DNA of 45,747 bases from Pseudomonadota bacterium (GCA_023387815.1 JAEWHK010000053.1:1-45747); one strand, 5' to 3'; positions 23,309 through 32,780 are shown, counted from the first letter of the stretch. Notes: generated by a model from the sequence alone, not told the origin. Translations and numbers: made by a program.

Positions 23309-24748
23309 CTACAACAGAGGCAGAATCCGTTTAGCCAGCTCACGCGCGGCCTCACGTGAGGGCACATTGGTAAAACTGAACAGAAGTCCGTGACTCACGG
23401 GCGACTTCAAGTACCATTTGGAAAGCGCATCTGTGAACATTCCCTTTTCCCGAATTCTCTGTGCGATCGCAATATCATCAAACGCGTCGCCGTCTTTCTG
23501 CCGCAGAATCAGATGCATTCCACCGGGCTGCAACTCGGCACTCATGTGATCGCCCAGAATATCCATCAGCCCCGCAGCCACCTCTTCGCGCCTGTCGGTG
23601 TAAAGTCTGCGCATCCGCTGGATATGGCGACTGAAATGCCCTTCTTTCATGAACGCGGCGACGATAGACTGCGTAATCGCGGGAATACCGCCGCCCAGTG
23701 TTTGCACAGAGGTTTCGAACGTGCTGACCAATGATCGGGGTACGACAAAGTACGCCAGTCGCAGGGCTGGAAACATGACCTTGCTGAAGGTACCTGAATA
23801 GATCACTCTGCCATCTGTATCCAGGCTTTTTAATGCCGGTAGCGGCCTGCCCTGATATCGATACTCTCCATCGTAATCATCTTCAACAATCCATGCGTCA
23901 TTGGCGCTCGCCCACTCCAGCAAGGCCAGACGGCGCGGCAGCGACAAGGAAACAGAAAGCGGGCTCTGATGAGCTGGCGTAACCACGGCAAGACGAGCAT
24001 CACAGCAATTACGTTTGGCATAGTCTGTGCACATGCCCTCTTCATCTACCGGCACCGGAATCAAATCCAGCCCGTAACCGCTAAGAACATGCTTTGTGGG
24101 TGCGTAACCCGGATCTTCAATCCAGGCCTTATCACCTGCCGACACCAGAGTGTGCAGCACCAAATTTAACGTCTCCCGGTAGCCCGAAGTGACAAATACC
24201 TGCTGCGGCATGCAATCGATGCCCCGAGAGACTCTGAGATATCCCGCGATCGCTTCGCGCAAAACGGTTGCACCACCAAACAGTGGATAAGCCATATCAT
24301 AAGACTGTGTACTACGGGCACAGCGCGCTGCGAGGCGTGCCCACACTTTGCGGGGAAAGGCGTCCAATGCAGGCAATCCCATCTGAAATGGCGGTACCGG
24401 AGGGTGAGTAGGCAAAGCGGCTGGCTTTGTGGCTTCTGAACGCTGTCCTGCCGGCACTGCGGACGGCTTATGCTCGAGACCGGGCATCACCACAGTACCA
24501 GCCTGACCCCTGCTCTGCACGTACCCTTCGTCTGCCAGCAGACTGTAGGCCGATTCAATCGTTCCGCGAGCCAGTCCCAGTTCTTTGGCCAAAGCGCGCG
24601 CCGATGGGATGCGTTCTCCAGGTGGAATGAGCCCTTCCGTGATGGCAGTACGCAGACGCAAATAGATCTGCTGATACAGCGGTACCCTGTCACCCGGATC
24701 CAGGGATGACAAACCGTAGCGTTCTGTTGAAAGGGAAGCACGCATCAT
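23309..24748 (-). CDS. MocR/PdxR-type GntR regulator with aminotransferase domain
   Basis: This 479-residue transcription factor fuses a GntR winged helix (about 20-90, with LYQQIYLRLRTAI and LARGTIESAYSLL) to a fold-type I aminotransferase-like domain (about 120-479). The PLP lysine is K323 in YSGTFSKVMFPALR. Such regulators sense PLP or amine ligands and usually control a divergent neighbour. Here that is the GNAT gene, 75 bp away. The classical pdxST targets of PdxR are absent, so a different regulon is likely. Confidence 0.92.
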   Translation of the reverse strand: MMRASLSTERYGLSSLDPGDRVPLYQQIYLRLRTAITEGLIPPGERIPSARALAKELGLARGTIESAYSLLADEGYVQSRGQAGTVVMPGLEHKPSAVPAGQRSEATKPAALPTHPPVPPFQMGLPALDAFPRKVWARLAARCARSTQSYDMAYPLFGGATVLREAIAGYLRVSRGIDCMPQQVFVTSGYRETLNLVLHTLVSAGDKAWIEDPGYAPTKHVLSGYGLDLIPVPVDEEGMCTDYAKRNCCDARLAVVTPAHQSPLSVSLSLPRRLALLEWASANDAWIVEDDYDGEYRYQGRPLPALKSLDTDGRVIYSGTFSKVMFPALRLAYFVVPRSLVSTFETSVQTLGGGIPAITQSIVAAFMKEGHFSRHIQRMRRLYTDRREEVAAGLMDILGDHMSAELQPGGMHLILRQKDGDAFDDIAIAQRIREKGMFTDALSKWYLKSPVSHGLLFSFTNVPSREAARELAKRILPLL

Positions 24749-24823
24749 GGACTAGTCCGTATCTCGTTTCTTGGCTCTTCAGATTATGACATATGAAATT
24801 TAATATATGACCAAGGATTGATA

Positions 24824-25420
24824 ATGTCAGTTGAATTGGAGCGGAAGATGACAAACGACATGCAGATGGACAGCACTACAGATTTGAGCAGCAACGTTGC
24901 AAACCAGGCCAGTCGGTCTGACCGGACAAATCGGCCTAGCGGGATAAATCGGTCGAATCCTACGCAACGGTCCGACACCGATAGTCAGCGGATTATTCAT
25001 CTTGAGTCGGACAGCCAGATTCTGGCGGCGTTTTCCGTCATGCTTCAGTTACGACCTCATCTGAAAGACGCCAGGGATTTTCTGGAGCGAGTGCGACGCA
25101 TGCAGCAAACAGAAGGATACCGCATACTGGCAATTGAGAATATGACAAATGTAATTGCCCTTGCAGGATATCGACTTCAGGAGAATCTCATCTACGGGCC
25201 ATTTCTGTATGTGGATGATCTGGTGACACTGGATACGGCGCGCGGCACGCATTGCGGCGCGCAACTGCTGCAAGCCCTGCAGAAGATCGGCAAAGAGGCC
25301 GGCTGTGCCCGGCTGGTTCTGGATACGGGCCTGGCCAACTCCCTGGCGCAGCGCTTCTACTTTCGCCAGGGCCTGCTTAGCGGCGGCCTGCATTTCGGCA
25401 TGCCGCTATCTTCAGACTGA
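24824..25420 (+). CDS. GNAT-family N-acetyltransferase
   Basis: This 198-residue protein has a C-terminal GNAT fold (about 60-195). The N-terminal 55 residues are Ser/Arg/Asn/Thr-rich, look disordered and contain imperfect repeats (RSDRTNRPSGINRSNPTQRSD). The acetyl-CoA-binding region corresponds to THCGAQLLQALQKIGKEAGC, and a typical C-terminal LANSLAQRFYFRQG follows. ATG 24824 is chosen because AAGGA lies 6 nt upstream; the in-frame TTG at 24818 overlaps that site. It is divergent from the MocR regulator and probably its target. The substrate is unknown. Confidence 0.85.
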   Translation: MSVELERKMTNDMQMDSTTDLSSNVANQASRSDRTNRPSGINRSNPTQRSDTDSQRIIHLESDSQILAAFSVMLQLRPHLKDARDFLERVRRMQQTEGYRILAIENMTNVIALAGYRLQENLIYGPFLYVDDLVTLDTARGTHCGAQLLQALQKIGKEAGCARLVLDTGLANSLAQRFYFRQGLLSGGLHFGMPLSSD

Positions 25421-25522
25421 CAAAGAACGCGCAGGACTGTACGCACTTGAGAGTAAAGGCTGCGACGCGAAATTTTTTGCACAGACAATGTTGAACAGAC
25501 AAATCTTTTTTACGGATTACAG

Positions 25523-26158
25523 ATGAAGTTATTACATTTGACATTTAGCCCGCGGGGCCAGGAATCAGAAAGCACCCAGCTTTCTCAAGCCATTGTGGAT
25601 CAGCTTTCCACCCAGCACGCTGTCGACAGCATTACCCGCCGGGACTGGAGCAATGCTGCGGTGATACCCATCGACTCAATCTATGCCAATACCCTGGCCA
25701 ACGCTGACCATGCCAGCGCAGGGATGGCGCCTGCCAGCACGCTGGACCAGTCTGAAATTCTGATACGTGAACTGGAAGCCGCAGACCAGGTGGTGATTGG
25801 CACACCGATGCACAACTTTACCGTCCCCGCCTCTCTTAAAACCTGGATAGACCTGGTCGTGCGAGTCAATCGCAGCTTCATTATTACACCTGAGGGCAAG
25901 GTGGGCACGCTCAGTGACAAGCCTGTTTATATTGCCGTCGCGTCAGGCGGCTTCTTTGGCAGCGATCGCAGTCGTCAGCCTGATTTTCTGACACCGTATC
26001 TTAAAGCCATCCTCGCAACCATCGGCCTGCACGACCTGAGATTTTTTTCGGCTCAGGGAATGGCTCTGGGTCAGGAAAAGGTCGTGGCAGGACGAGCTGT
26101 GGCACTGGAACTGATTGAGAGCGCGATCAACCGAACAGTGTCAACGAACGCGAGCTAA
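25523..26158 (+). CDS. FMN-dependent NADH-azoreductase (AzoR family)
   Basis: This 211-residue flavodoxin-fold quinone/azo reductase shows GTPMHNFTVPASLKTWID, the FMN-binding hallmark of AzoR, plus ASGGFFG near residue 138. Enzymes of this family reduce quinones and azo dyes with NAD(P)H and protect against thiol and quinone stress. It stands 102 bp after the GNAT gene in the same direction, possibly in one transcript. Only a weak ribosome binding site is visible. Confidence 0.93.
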   Translation: MKLLHLTFSPRGQESESTQLSQAIVDQLSTQHAVDSITRRDWSNAAVIPIDSIYANTLANADHASAGMAPASTLDQSEILIRELEAADQVVIGTPMHNFTVPASLKTWIDLVVRVNRSFIITPEGKVGTLSDKPVYIAVASGGFFGSDRSRQPDFLTPYLKAILATIGLHDLRFFSAQGMALGQEKVVAGRAVALELIESAINRTVSTNAS

Positions 26159-26375
26159 ATGAGTGTCAACGGTAAAAATGCGCGCACAGGTTTTCACGTT
26201 TGGAAAGTGATTGCCGGTATTTCTGAGCGCTTTGCCGAGCTTCACCAGGAGCGCCTGCCAACGTCTCGCGGCTTGATTTTGCAATATTTCTTGATACACG
26301 TCAGGCGCTCAGCAATAGGCAGCATTCACACCACCTTGTTTCATGCTAAAAATCTGATACTAGATAAATTTATCC

Positions 26376-29300
26376 ATGTTCATGAGAGGTGTGCCGTTGA
26401 GTATTTCGGTAAACGAACCCCTGCGCATTCTGCGTTTCTGGCGCGATCTGGAAATATTCAATATCCCCACAGCGCCCTCTGCCAAAGATAGCAGCGATCA
26501 AACCAAAATCACGACGTTAAGGCATGGCGACATCCTGCCATGGTGTCGATCCGCATTCCAGCCCACGGAAACCTATGGCTACGTTCATGTCGTTTATGTT
26601 GGCGTGGGTGACAACGAAGACCTGTCACGTCTTTTGCTTCAAAGTCTTTTTCCGAAACGGGATTTGAGCGAAGGCGAGCGCCAGAGTGCGGTCGGGAATG
26701 GCTGGCTGGGCGCATTTGTCGTCAATGAGCTGGGCCGGATAAAGTCAGACAGCTATCTTCCGGCCAGCTTTGTTCACGGGGTGGCCGCATTTCGCGAAAC
26801 GCGCTCCCTGGATAACCTGAATGCCCGACTCGAACGCGCCAAAGAGGAATTTGCACAAAGGCATCTGGGGTTGAGCCTAACGCCAGAAGAGACCAATAGT
26901 ACTGCTCATGAGCCTGGCACAAGAATCGTGGACTGGCGCGAGCTGGACGAAGAATTGCGCATTGTGTGCGGACTGCTCGGTGCCGAGAAAGAGATAAACA
27001 TGGACTGGCGCGTCGTCGTGCGTACCAGTCGTATTCGGCGGCGCGTGCTGGAAGAAGGTCTTCAGGCAGCCACTGACTTTCTCAATTCTTTTTACCTGGA
27101 TGATCTCGATCGGCTAATCATCCTGGCAGAAAAAAGCCGCCCATTCGGTGGGGCATTAAGCAGTTATCTTGGACCTGCGCTTGACGATAAAGCGCGCATT
27201 GATACTCTTACCAACCATGGCGCAATGGCTCAATTGGTTTCTGCCAGGAATCTTCCCAGCGCACGCTGGCCTTCTCCAGCCGCGCATCCGCTGGCGCTTG
27301 CACAACAGGCTGCCGTCTCACAGGTTATCAGCTCACTTGGCGATACTGAAGGCTTGATCGGCATTAACGGTCCTCCTGGAACGGGAAAAACAACCCTTTT
27401 ATGTGACGTGATTGCAGAAATCGTGACGGAAAGGGCACGCAGAATTGCCAGTCTGGATCGCCCCGGCGCTCTTTTCGAACCCAAGATCGATGTCGCAGGC
27501 AAAAGTTTCTTCCCGATCAGGCAGGAGGTGATTGCAGGGACTTCTATCGTCGTGACTAGTTCTAACAATAATGCGGTCAAGAATATCACCCAGGAACTGC
27601 CTGCTCGCAAGAAGGTCGGCGCGGAATTCAGCCATGCGGACTATTTCGGCGATGTGATGGGCGAAATATTTCGTGCCCAGAAAGTGCTGGATGAAAAGAA
27701 TGATCCTATCGATACCTGGGGAATGATCGCAGCGGCCTTGGGCAATGCAGGGAACCGTCGTTCGTTCGCACAGGGCTTCTTCCGCGATGAATATGTGCCT
27801 GCAAACTCAAATAGCAAAGAGGATTCCGAAACGTCCGAAACAGATCTGCCGGCAGATGAAATCGCGAATTCACCGACAGAAGAATTCCGCCCGCAATCGA
27901 TGAAGCAGATTCTTGAGAAAGCCTCAGGCCAATATCGTCAGCATGCCAAAGACTGGTACAACGCCAAAGAGACTTTCCTGCAATTGCAGGCTGAATTTGA
28001 CGGCTTACGACAGGTGCTGGAACAGGCCGAACAGGCGGCGACAAGCATCGACGTCGTGCAGGAACGCCTGAACGAACTCGCTGCCGAAGCAAACGCGATA
28101 GAACAGGAAATTCAAACCGGCGAATGCAGCCTGTCTAAGCTGGAAGAGGCACAAGCCCGCAACAACCGGGCAACCGGTGCATTGCGTCGCCTGAAAAGAT
28201 GGTTCAAATCTGATTCAGGCAGAATGGCGACGGCTCAAATACCGACTCAGGAGGCAGAGTCCCCGGCTGAGCTGTCCGCTACGATCACAACCCTGTTCAC
28301 CAGACTGGAAGATCGACGGCAGCGTCTGAAAGCGGTGCTTGCAGAGCGGACTGCACTCGAAAAGGAGCTGGAAGGTCTTCGTCTGGTCCTGGATGCTGGG
28401 TATAAGATTGGCACCAAACACTTTCCGAACGCAGAATTTTGGGCACTGCCAGCGCAAATGCGGCATCGCTCAAGTATCGCGGTGAGTCCTGTTCTGGACG
28501 ATCTTCGATCGAGGCTGTTTCTGCAAGCAGCGGAGTTGCATCGCCTTTCAGTGCTCGCCAATGCCGGCAAGTTCATTGCCAATCTTCGCGCCGTGCACGG
28601 AATGCTTACGGGATCTTCGCGTGACAAGCTTTCTGTTGAGCATCGTCCGCTCCTATGGGACGCGCTTTTCTTTATTGTGCCAATTGTCTCAACGACGCTG
28701 GCGTCGTTCGATCGCTTATTTATTGGAATGGGCCAGAACAGTCTTGGCTGGTTGCTGATCGACGAAGCAGGCCAGGCGACACCACAGTCGGCTGCGGGCG
28801 CAATCTGGCGCAGTCGAAGAGCCGTTATCGTAGGCGACCCGCTACAAATTGAACCTGTTTTTACCGTTCCTCGATTCCTGGCCGAGGAGTTGAGGCATCG
28901 TCATGCTGTTGACTCACACTGGTCGCCCATTGACGAATCGGTTCAGACGTTGGCGGACCGGATTACCCCATTTGGCTCCTGGGTAGAAGTTGATAACAAT
29001 ACATCGCCTGCCGAACCGCCCGAGCGTATATGGACTGGAATGCCTTTGCGCACGCATCGACGTTGCGAAGACCCCATGTTCTCGATTGCCAATCGGATTG
29101 CCTACGCAGATCAGATGGTGCAAGGTTCTGTGGACAGCTCAGGACAACCGCTAAAGTCAAAATTTGCGTGTTGCCTGGGGGAAAGCGCCTGGTTTGACGT
29201 TCAATCAACGCGGGTGACGCATCCTGTATCTGAAGATGAAATTGCCTGCCTGATTCATTGTCTGCAACAGCTGAACGAAGGTACAGGTGCGGGTGCAGGA

Positions 29301-29654
29301 TCGAAAATATACGTCATATCGCCATTTCGCAAGATTGCGCAAGCGTGCCAGCGAAGCGTGAGGCAAGCAGGCATCCTGGGTGTAGAGTGCGGTACCGTGC
29401 ACACCTTTCAGGGAAAAGAAGCAAGTATCGTTTTTCTGGTTCTGGGTACGGCGCCTGGCCAGACGGGTGCTGGCGCACGTGGGTGGGCAGCAAGCAAGCC
29501 AAATCTGCTTAATGTTGCAGTGACTCGCGCGAAATCCCGGTTATTTGTGATTGGTGACGCCAGCCAGTGGGGCAAGATGAATTATTTTCGTGAACTGCAT
29601 GGTGCGCTGCCAAAGCGTAGACTGGATATGACGTCGAGTTCCTCAGGAACCTGA
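26376..29654 (+). CDS. DNA2/NAM7-type superfamily 1 helicase with coiled-coil insertion
   Basis: This 1092-residue SF1 helicase is related to Upf1/DNA2/NAM7 proteins. Motifs in order: Walker A GPPGTGKTT (332-340), motif Ia region VVTSSNNNAVKNI, motif II DEAGQ (796-800), motif III GDPLQIEP (820-827), motif IV THRRCEDPM, motif V GTVHTFQGKEASIV and motif VI LNVAVTRAKSRL. A long insertion (about 480-700) between motifs Ia and II holds a probable coiled coil (about 510-670). The N-terminal 300 residues are not recognised. No nuclease domain is seen. Possible starts are ATG 26376 or 26382, GTG 26391 and TTG 26397; the last has GAGAGG at good spacing, so the N-terminus is uncertain by a few residues. 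Such stand-alone helicases occur in defence islands, but no partner gene is adjacent. Confidence 0.88.
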   Translation: MFMRGVPLSISVNEPLRILRFWRDLEIFNIPTAPSAKDSSDQTKITTLRHGDILPWCRSAFQPTETYGYVHVVYVGVGDNEDLSRLLLQSLFPKRDLSEGERQSAVGNGWLGAFVVNELGRIKSDSYLPASFVHGVAAFRETRSLDNLNARLERAKEEFAQRHLGLSLTPEETNSTAHEPGTRIVDWRELDEELRIVCGLLGAEKEINMDWRVVVRTSRIRRRVLEEGLQAATDFLNSFYLDDLDRLIILAEKSRPFGGALSSYLGPALDDKARIDTLTNHGAMAQLVSARNLPSARWPSPAAHPLALAQQAAVSQVISSLGDTEGLIGINGPPGTGKTTLLCDVIAEIVTERARRIASLDRPGALFEPKIDVAGKSFFPIRQEVIAGTSIVVTSSNNNAVKNITQELPARKKVGAEFSHADYFGDVMGEIFRAQKVLDEKNDPIDTWGMIAAALGNAGNRRSFAQGFFRDEYVPANSNSKEDSETSETDLPADEIANSPTEEFRPQSMKQILEKASGQYRQHAKDWYNAKETFLQLQAEFDGLRQVLEQAEQAATSIDVVQERLNELAAEANAIEQEIQTGECSLSKLEEAQARNNRATGALRRLKRWFKSDSGRMATAQIPTQEAESPAELSATITTLFTRLEDRRQRLKAVLAERTALEKELEGLRLVLDAGYKIGTKHFPNAEFWALPAQMRHRSSIAVSPVLDDLRSRLFLQAAELHRLSVLANAGKFIANLRAVHGMLTGSSRDKLSVEHRPLLWDALFFIVPIVSTTLASFDRLFIGMGQNSLGWLLIDEAGQATPQSAAGAIWRSRRAVIVGDPLQIEPVFTVPRFLAEELRHRHAVDSHWSPIDESVQTLADRITPFGSWVEVDNNTSPAEPPERIWTGMPLRTHRRCEDPMFSIANRIAYADQMVQGSVDSSGQPLKSKFACCLGESAWFDVQSTRVTHPVSEDEIACLIHCLQQLNEGTGAGAGSKIYVISPFRKIAQACQRSVRQAGILGVECGTVHTFQGKEASIVFLVLGTAPGQTGAGARGWAASKPNLLNVAVTRAKSRLFVIGDASQWGKMNYFRELHGALPKRRLDMTSSSSGT

Positions 29655-29709
29655 GGTTTGTGTGCCGTCTGTTGCGACAGCCACAAGGTTTCGTCTTCGT
29701 AGCGTGATC

Positions 29710-31116
29710 TCACTTCCCAATACAAAAATTCGAAAAGATCTCGCCCAGCAGGTCATCGCTGGAAAACTGGCCGGTAATACTCCACAGCGATTCGTGTGCC
29801 AGCCTGAGCTCTTCTGCAAACAGATCAAGGACACGATCATTCTGAGCGGCGTGACCTTTGGCGTTCAGCAGATGCTGCGCGGCTTTCTGCAATGCTTCCA
29901 GATGGCGTTCACGCGCCAGCCAGGGTGACTCTCCGCCGGGATTCCAGCCAGCGATCTGCAAAAGCTTGCTCCGCAATACGTCCAGGCCTGTTTCATGGAC
30001 GGCGGAAATCAGAATTCGCGAGACTTCGTGCGAGCGCGCCGTATTGCCCTCTGCTGAAGGACGTGCAATAAGTGCTTTCAATGCAGCATCGTCCAGCAGA
30101 TCAATTTTATTGAAGACTTCCAGAACAGGCGTGCGCTGCGGCAGACGACGCGTAATACCGACATCAAGCTCGTCGTTGGGCGTGCGTGCGTCGTGCAAAT
30201 GGATAATCACATTTGCCTTTTCGATCTCCGCCCAGCTGCGCGCGATACCAATGCTTTCCACAGTATCGTCTGTTTCACGCAAACCTGCCGTGTCCACGAT
30301 ATGTATTGGCACACCCTCGATATGAATCTGTTGCGCCACTTTATCGCGTGTGGTTCCCGCAATGGGAGTCACAATTGCAATATCATCACCAGCCAGCGCA
30401 TTCAGAAGGCTGGATTTGCCTACATTGGGCTGACCTGCGAGCACGACATGCAGGCCTTCACGCAGGATCATGCCCTGGCGGGCCTGTGCCACCAGCGATG
30501 CCATATCGCTGATGATTCCGCCCAGCGTTTCCCGAGCCTGATACTTTTCCAGAAACTCGATTTCTTCTTCAGGAAAGTCCAGCGTTGCCTCGACCAGCAT
30601 GCGCAGATGGATGATCTGATCTGCCAGATTGTTGACCTGAGCAGAAAATGATCCACTGAGCGAGGCCATGGCGCTTCTAGCGGCAGCTTCAGACGAAGCA
30701 TCAATCAGATCCGCCACGGCTTCTGCCTGTGCCAGATCCAGACGATTATTCAGAAAAGCGCGCTGTGTAAATTCGCCCGGCTCTGCGTGCCGCATGCGTA
30801 TGGATGCCCCTACCTGCAGGCAGCGATCCAGAATGCGTTTTAGTACGGCTGGTCCGCCATGTCCCTGCAGTTCCAGCACATCCTCACCGGTGTAGGAGTG
30901 TGGCGCGGGAAAATAAAGCGCGATGCCTTCGTCGATAGGTTTGCCTTCGCTGTCGGTAAAAGGCAGGAAATAGGCGTGCCGCGCGTCAAGCTGACGGCCA
31001 AAAAGCTCAGATATCACCGCTCTGAGGTCCGGCCCGGAGACACGGACCACGCCAATACCGCCGCGGCCTGGGGCGGTAGCAATGGCAACAATAGGGTCGT
31101 TGACTGGTGAAGACAT
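29710..31116 (-). CDS. mnmE: tRNA modification GTPase MnmE
   Basis: MnmE works with MnmG to add the aminomethyl or carboxymethylaminomethyl group to U34 of certain tRNAs. The 468 residues contain the folate-binding N-domain (about 1-120), a helical domain split by the G domain (G1 GQPNVGKSS at 228-236, GTTRDK, DTAGLRE, NKID), and the C-terminal FCIGK with catalytic C466. In many relatives mnmE directly follows yidC on the same strand; here it is inverted and 28 kb away. The partner gene mnmG is at 40934-42874. Confidence 0.98.
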   Translation of the reverse strand: MSSPVNDPIVAIATAPGRGGIGVVRVSGPDLRAVISELFGRQLDARHAYFLPFTDSEGKPIDEGIALYFPAPHSYTGEDVLELQGHGGPAVLKRILDRCLQVGASIRMRHAEPGEFTQRAFLNNRLDLAQAEAVADLIDASSEAAARSAMASLSGSFSAQVNNLADQIIHLRMLVEATLDFPEEEIEFLEKYQARETLGGIISDMASLVAQARQGMILREGLHVVLAGQPNVGKSSLLNALAGDDIAIVTPIAGTTRDKVAQQIHIEGVPIHIVDTAGLRETDDTVESIGIARSWAEIEKANVIIHLHDARTPNDELDVGITRRLPQRTPVLEVFNKIDLLDDAALKALIARPSAEGNTARSHEVSRILISAVHETGLDVLRSKLLQIAGWNPGGESPWLARERHLEALQKAAQHLLNAKGHAAQNDRVLDLFAEELRLAHESLWSITGQFSSDDLLGEIFSNFCIGK

Positions 31117-31233
31117 ACAAATAGGCAGGAAAACGTTGGCCTATTATACCGGTTGAAGGCCGCCCGCACACAATGGGATGCCTGCCCCGAAATTCCGCTA
31201 TATCACAATCGAATTAATATTGACTGCAAACCC

Positions 31234-31262
31234 ATAGACTTTTCTGTAAATGGTGCTAGAAT
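31234..31262 (+). promoter_or_regulatory. predicted isolated promoter in the mnmE-VOC gap
   Basis: TAGACT (31235-31240) and TAGAAT (31257-31262), 16 bp apart, resemble -35 and -10 boxes. They point right into a strong terminator 17 bp further on. A TTGACT at 31220 could be an alternative -35 for other spacings. There is no ORF between promoter and terminator. Confidence 0.4.
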
Positions 31263-31278
31263 TAAATCTCAGCCACTT

Positions 31279-31305
31279 GCCCGCACTCTGTGCGGGCATT
31301 TTTTT
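31279..31305 (+). terminator. strong rho-independent terminator facing right
   Basis: A perfect 8-bp GC-rich stem (GCCCGCAC / GTGCGGGC) with a TCT loop is followed by A and seven T. It is oriented for rightward transcription, yet both neighbouring genes (mnmE and the VOC gene) are on the minus strand. It therefore ends either a very short RNA started just upstream or antisense read-through from the helicase gene across mnmE. Confidence 0.85.
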
Positions 31306-31360
31306 CGCCCATGATGAGCGTTCATCGCTAGTCGGTGCTGCAAAGCGCCGCATGGACAGA

Positions 31361-31786
31361 TTATTTGGCAAATAGCTGGCTCATATCCTTAAACGCCTTG
31401 AATTCCAGGGCATTGCCACAGGGATCGAAGAAGAACATGGTGGCCTGTTCACCAACCTGACCTTTGAAGCGGATATGAGGCTCAATCACAAATTCGGTAT
31501 TGCGTGATTTCAGACGCTCTGCCAGAGCTTCCCACTGATCCCATTCAAGTACGATTCCAAAATGAGGTACCGGGACGTTGTGACCGTCTACAGCATTGGT
31601 GTGTGCAACTTCCTGGCTTGCCGTCTTTGGATGTTCGTGAATGACCAGCTGATGACCGTAAAAGTCGAAATCGACCCATTGATCGCTGTAACGGCCTTCC
31701 GCGAGTCCGAAGACGTCGCCGTAAAAGTTGCGCGCCGCTGCCAGGTCAAAAACAGGGATAGCCAGATGAAAGGGGGACAGACTCAT
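31361..31786 (-). CDS. VOC-family (glyoxalase/dioxygenase-like) protein
   Basis: This 141-residue vicinal-oxygen-chelate protein has two beta-alpha-beta-beta-beta modules. Metal-ligand candidates are the early His in FHLAIPV, the His in VPHFGIVLEW, and the Glu in FDPCGNALEFKAF. The start at 31786 is chosen because AAGGA lies upstream and the product begins MSLSPFHLAIPVFDL, as in relatives; an upstream in-frame ATG (31834) would add 16 unconserved residues. It is divergent from a LysR gene that probably regulates it. The reaction is unknown. Confidence 0.88.
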   Translation of the reverse strand: MSLSPFHLAIPVFDLAAARNFYGDVFGLAEGRYSDQWVDFDFYGHQLVIHEHPKTASQEVAHTNAVDGHNVPVPHFGIVLEWDQWEALAERLKSRNTEFVIEPHIRFKGQVGEQATMFFFDPCGNALEFKAFKDMSQLFAK

Positions 31787-31910
31787 TACTTTTTCCTTAT
31801 GGATTGGGCAAAACAAATACCCGTTGATTTTCATTGTAATTCCCCTATTACAAAAATAATATCAATATATATTTATCAGTCATTCAAATATTATTTATAT
31901 AATATCCCTC

Positions 31911-32780
31911 ATGATTCGCGAACTCAGAACTTTTATCGCCATTTCGCGCGAAGGCTCGTTTGCCGGCGCCGCCCACAAGATCGGGCTGACGCAGGCAGCG
32001 GTCAGCGCGCAGATGCAGCGCCTGGAGTCTGAGCTGGGCTTTGAGGTTTTTGATCGCAGGGGACGGTCCGCCAGGATCAACGCAAAAGGCAAACAATTAT
32101 TACAGCAGGCGCAGGAGCTGATTCAGCTATATAACAATCTGGGTGCGGCGCCCAGGGAGAATCTGCAAGCCATACAGATAAACATCGGCGCAATTGCAAC
32201 AATGCAGCGCACGTTGCTGCCAACTGCCCTCGCAGAATTTCATCAGTCATATTCCGGTTGTCATACACATATTATTCCCGGCGTATCAATGGATCTGGTT
32301 CATCTGGTAGATGCAGGCGATCTGGATCTGGCTGCGATCGTACGACCGCCATTTCAGCTACAAAGCGATTTGCATTGGCGTGTTCTGGCCCGCGAGCCTT
32401 TTCGACTTATTGTACCGACACACGTCTGCGGCGACGACTGGGCACAGATTCTCGCAGAACAACCCTTCATCCGTTACGATCGGGCCTCCTTCGGGGGACG
32501 ACAGGTAGAGCGCTTTTTGCGGGACATGCACATATCGCCGCGGGAAATCTGCGAATGTGATGAACTTGAAGCCATTGCCAAACTGGTCGAATATGGTGCC
32601 GGAATCGCCCTTTTTCCTCAAACAGCCGCGTTTGCACAGTGGCCGCAAAGTATTCGTGCGATAAACCTTGGACCGCATACCTTTTATCGTGAGATCGGCT
32701 TACTGCACCGGCAGGAGTCGCTGATGTCGGATCCTATTGCGCAACTTATTGAATTGATCAGTCAGCAGGCCGATAGCTGA
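31911..32780 (+). CDS. LysR-family transcriptional regulator
   Basis: This 289-residue LysR-type regulator has its winged helix-turn-helix at about 2-60 (GSFAGAAHKIGLTQAAVSAQM) and an effector domain from about 90. It is divergent from the VOC gene across a 124-bp AT-rich region and upstream of the AbrB-MFS operon, so either could be its target. It is not a close paralogue of the two LysR proteins in the catabolic region. Confidence 0.92.
   Translation: MIRELRTFIAISREGSFAGAAHKIGLTQAAVSAQMQRLESELGFEVFDRRGRSARINAKGKQLLQQAQELIQLYNNLGAAPRENLQAIQINIGAIATMQRTLLPTALAEFHQSYSGCHTHIIPGVSMDLVHLVDAGDLDLAAIVRPPFQLQSDLHWRVLAREPFRLIVPTHVCGDDWAQILAEQPFIRYDRASFGGRQVERFLRDMHISPREICECDELEAIAKLVEYGAGIALFPQTAAFAQWPQSIRAINLGPHTFYREIGLLHRQESLMSDPIAQLIELISQQADS

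Noticed and set aside
26159..26491. 110-codon frame between the azoreductase and helicase genes
   Set aside because: It starts at the azoreductase stop, runs into the helicase gene in another frame, has no recognisable family and lacks a ribosome binding site.
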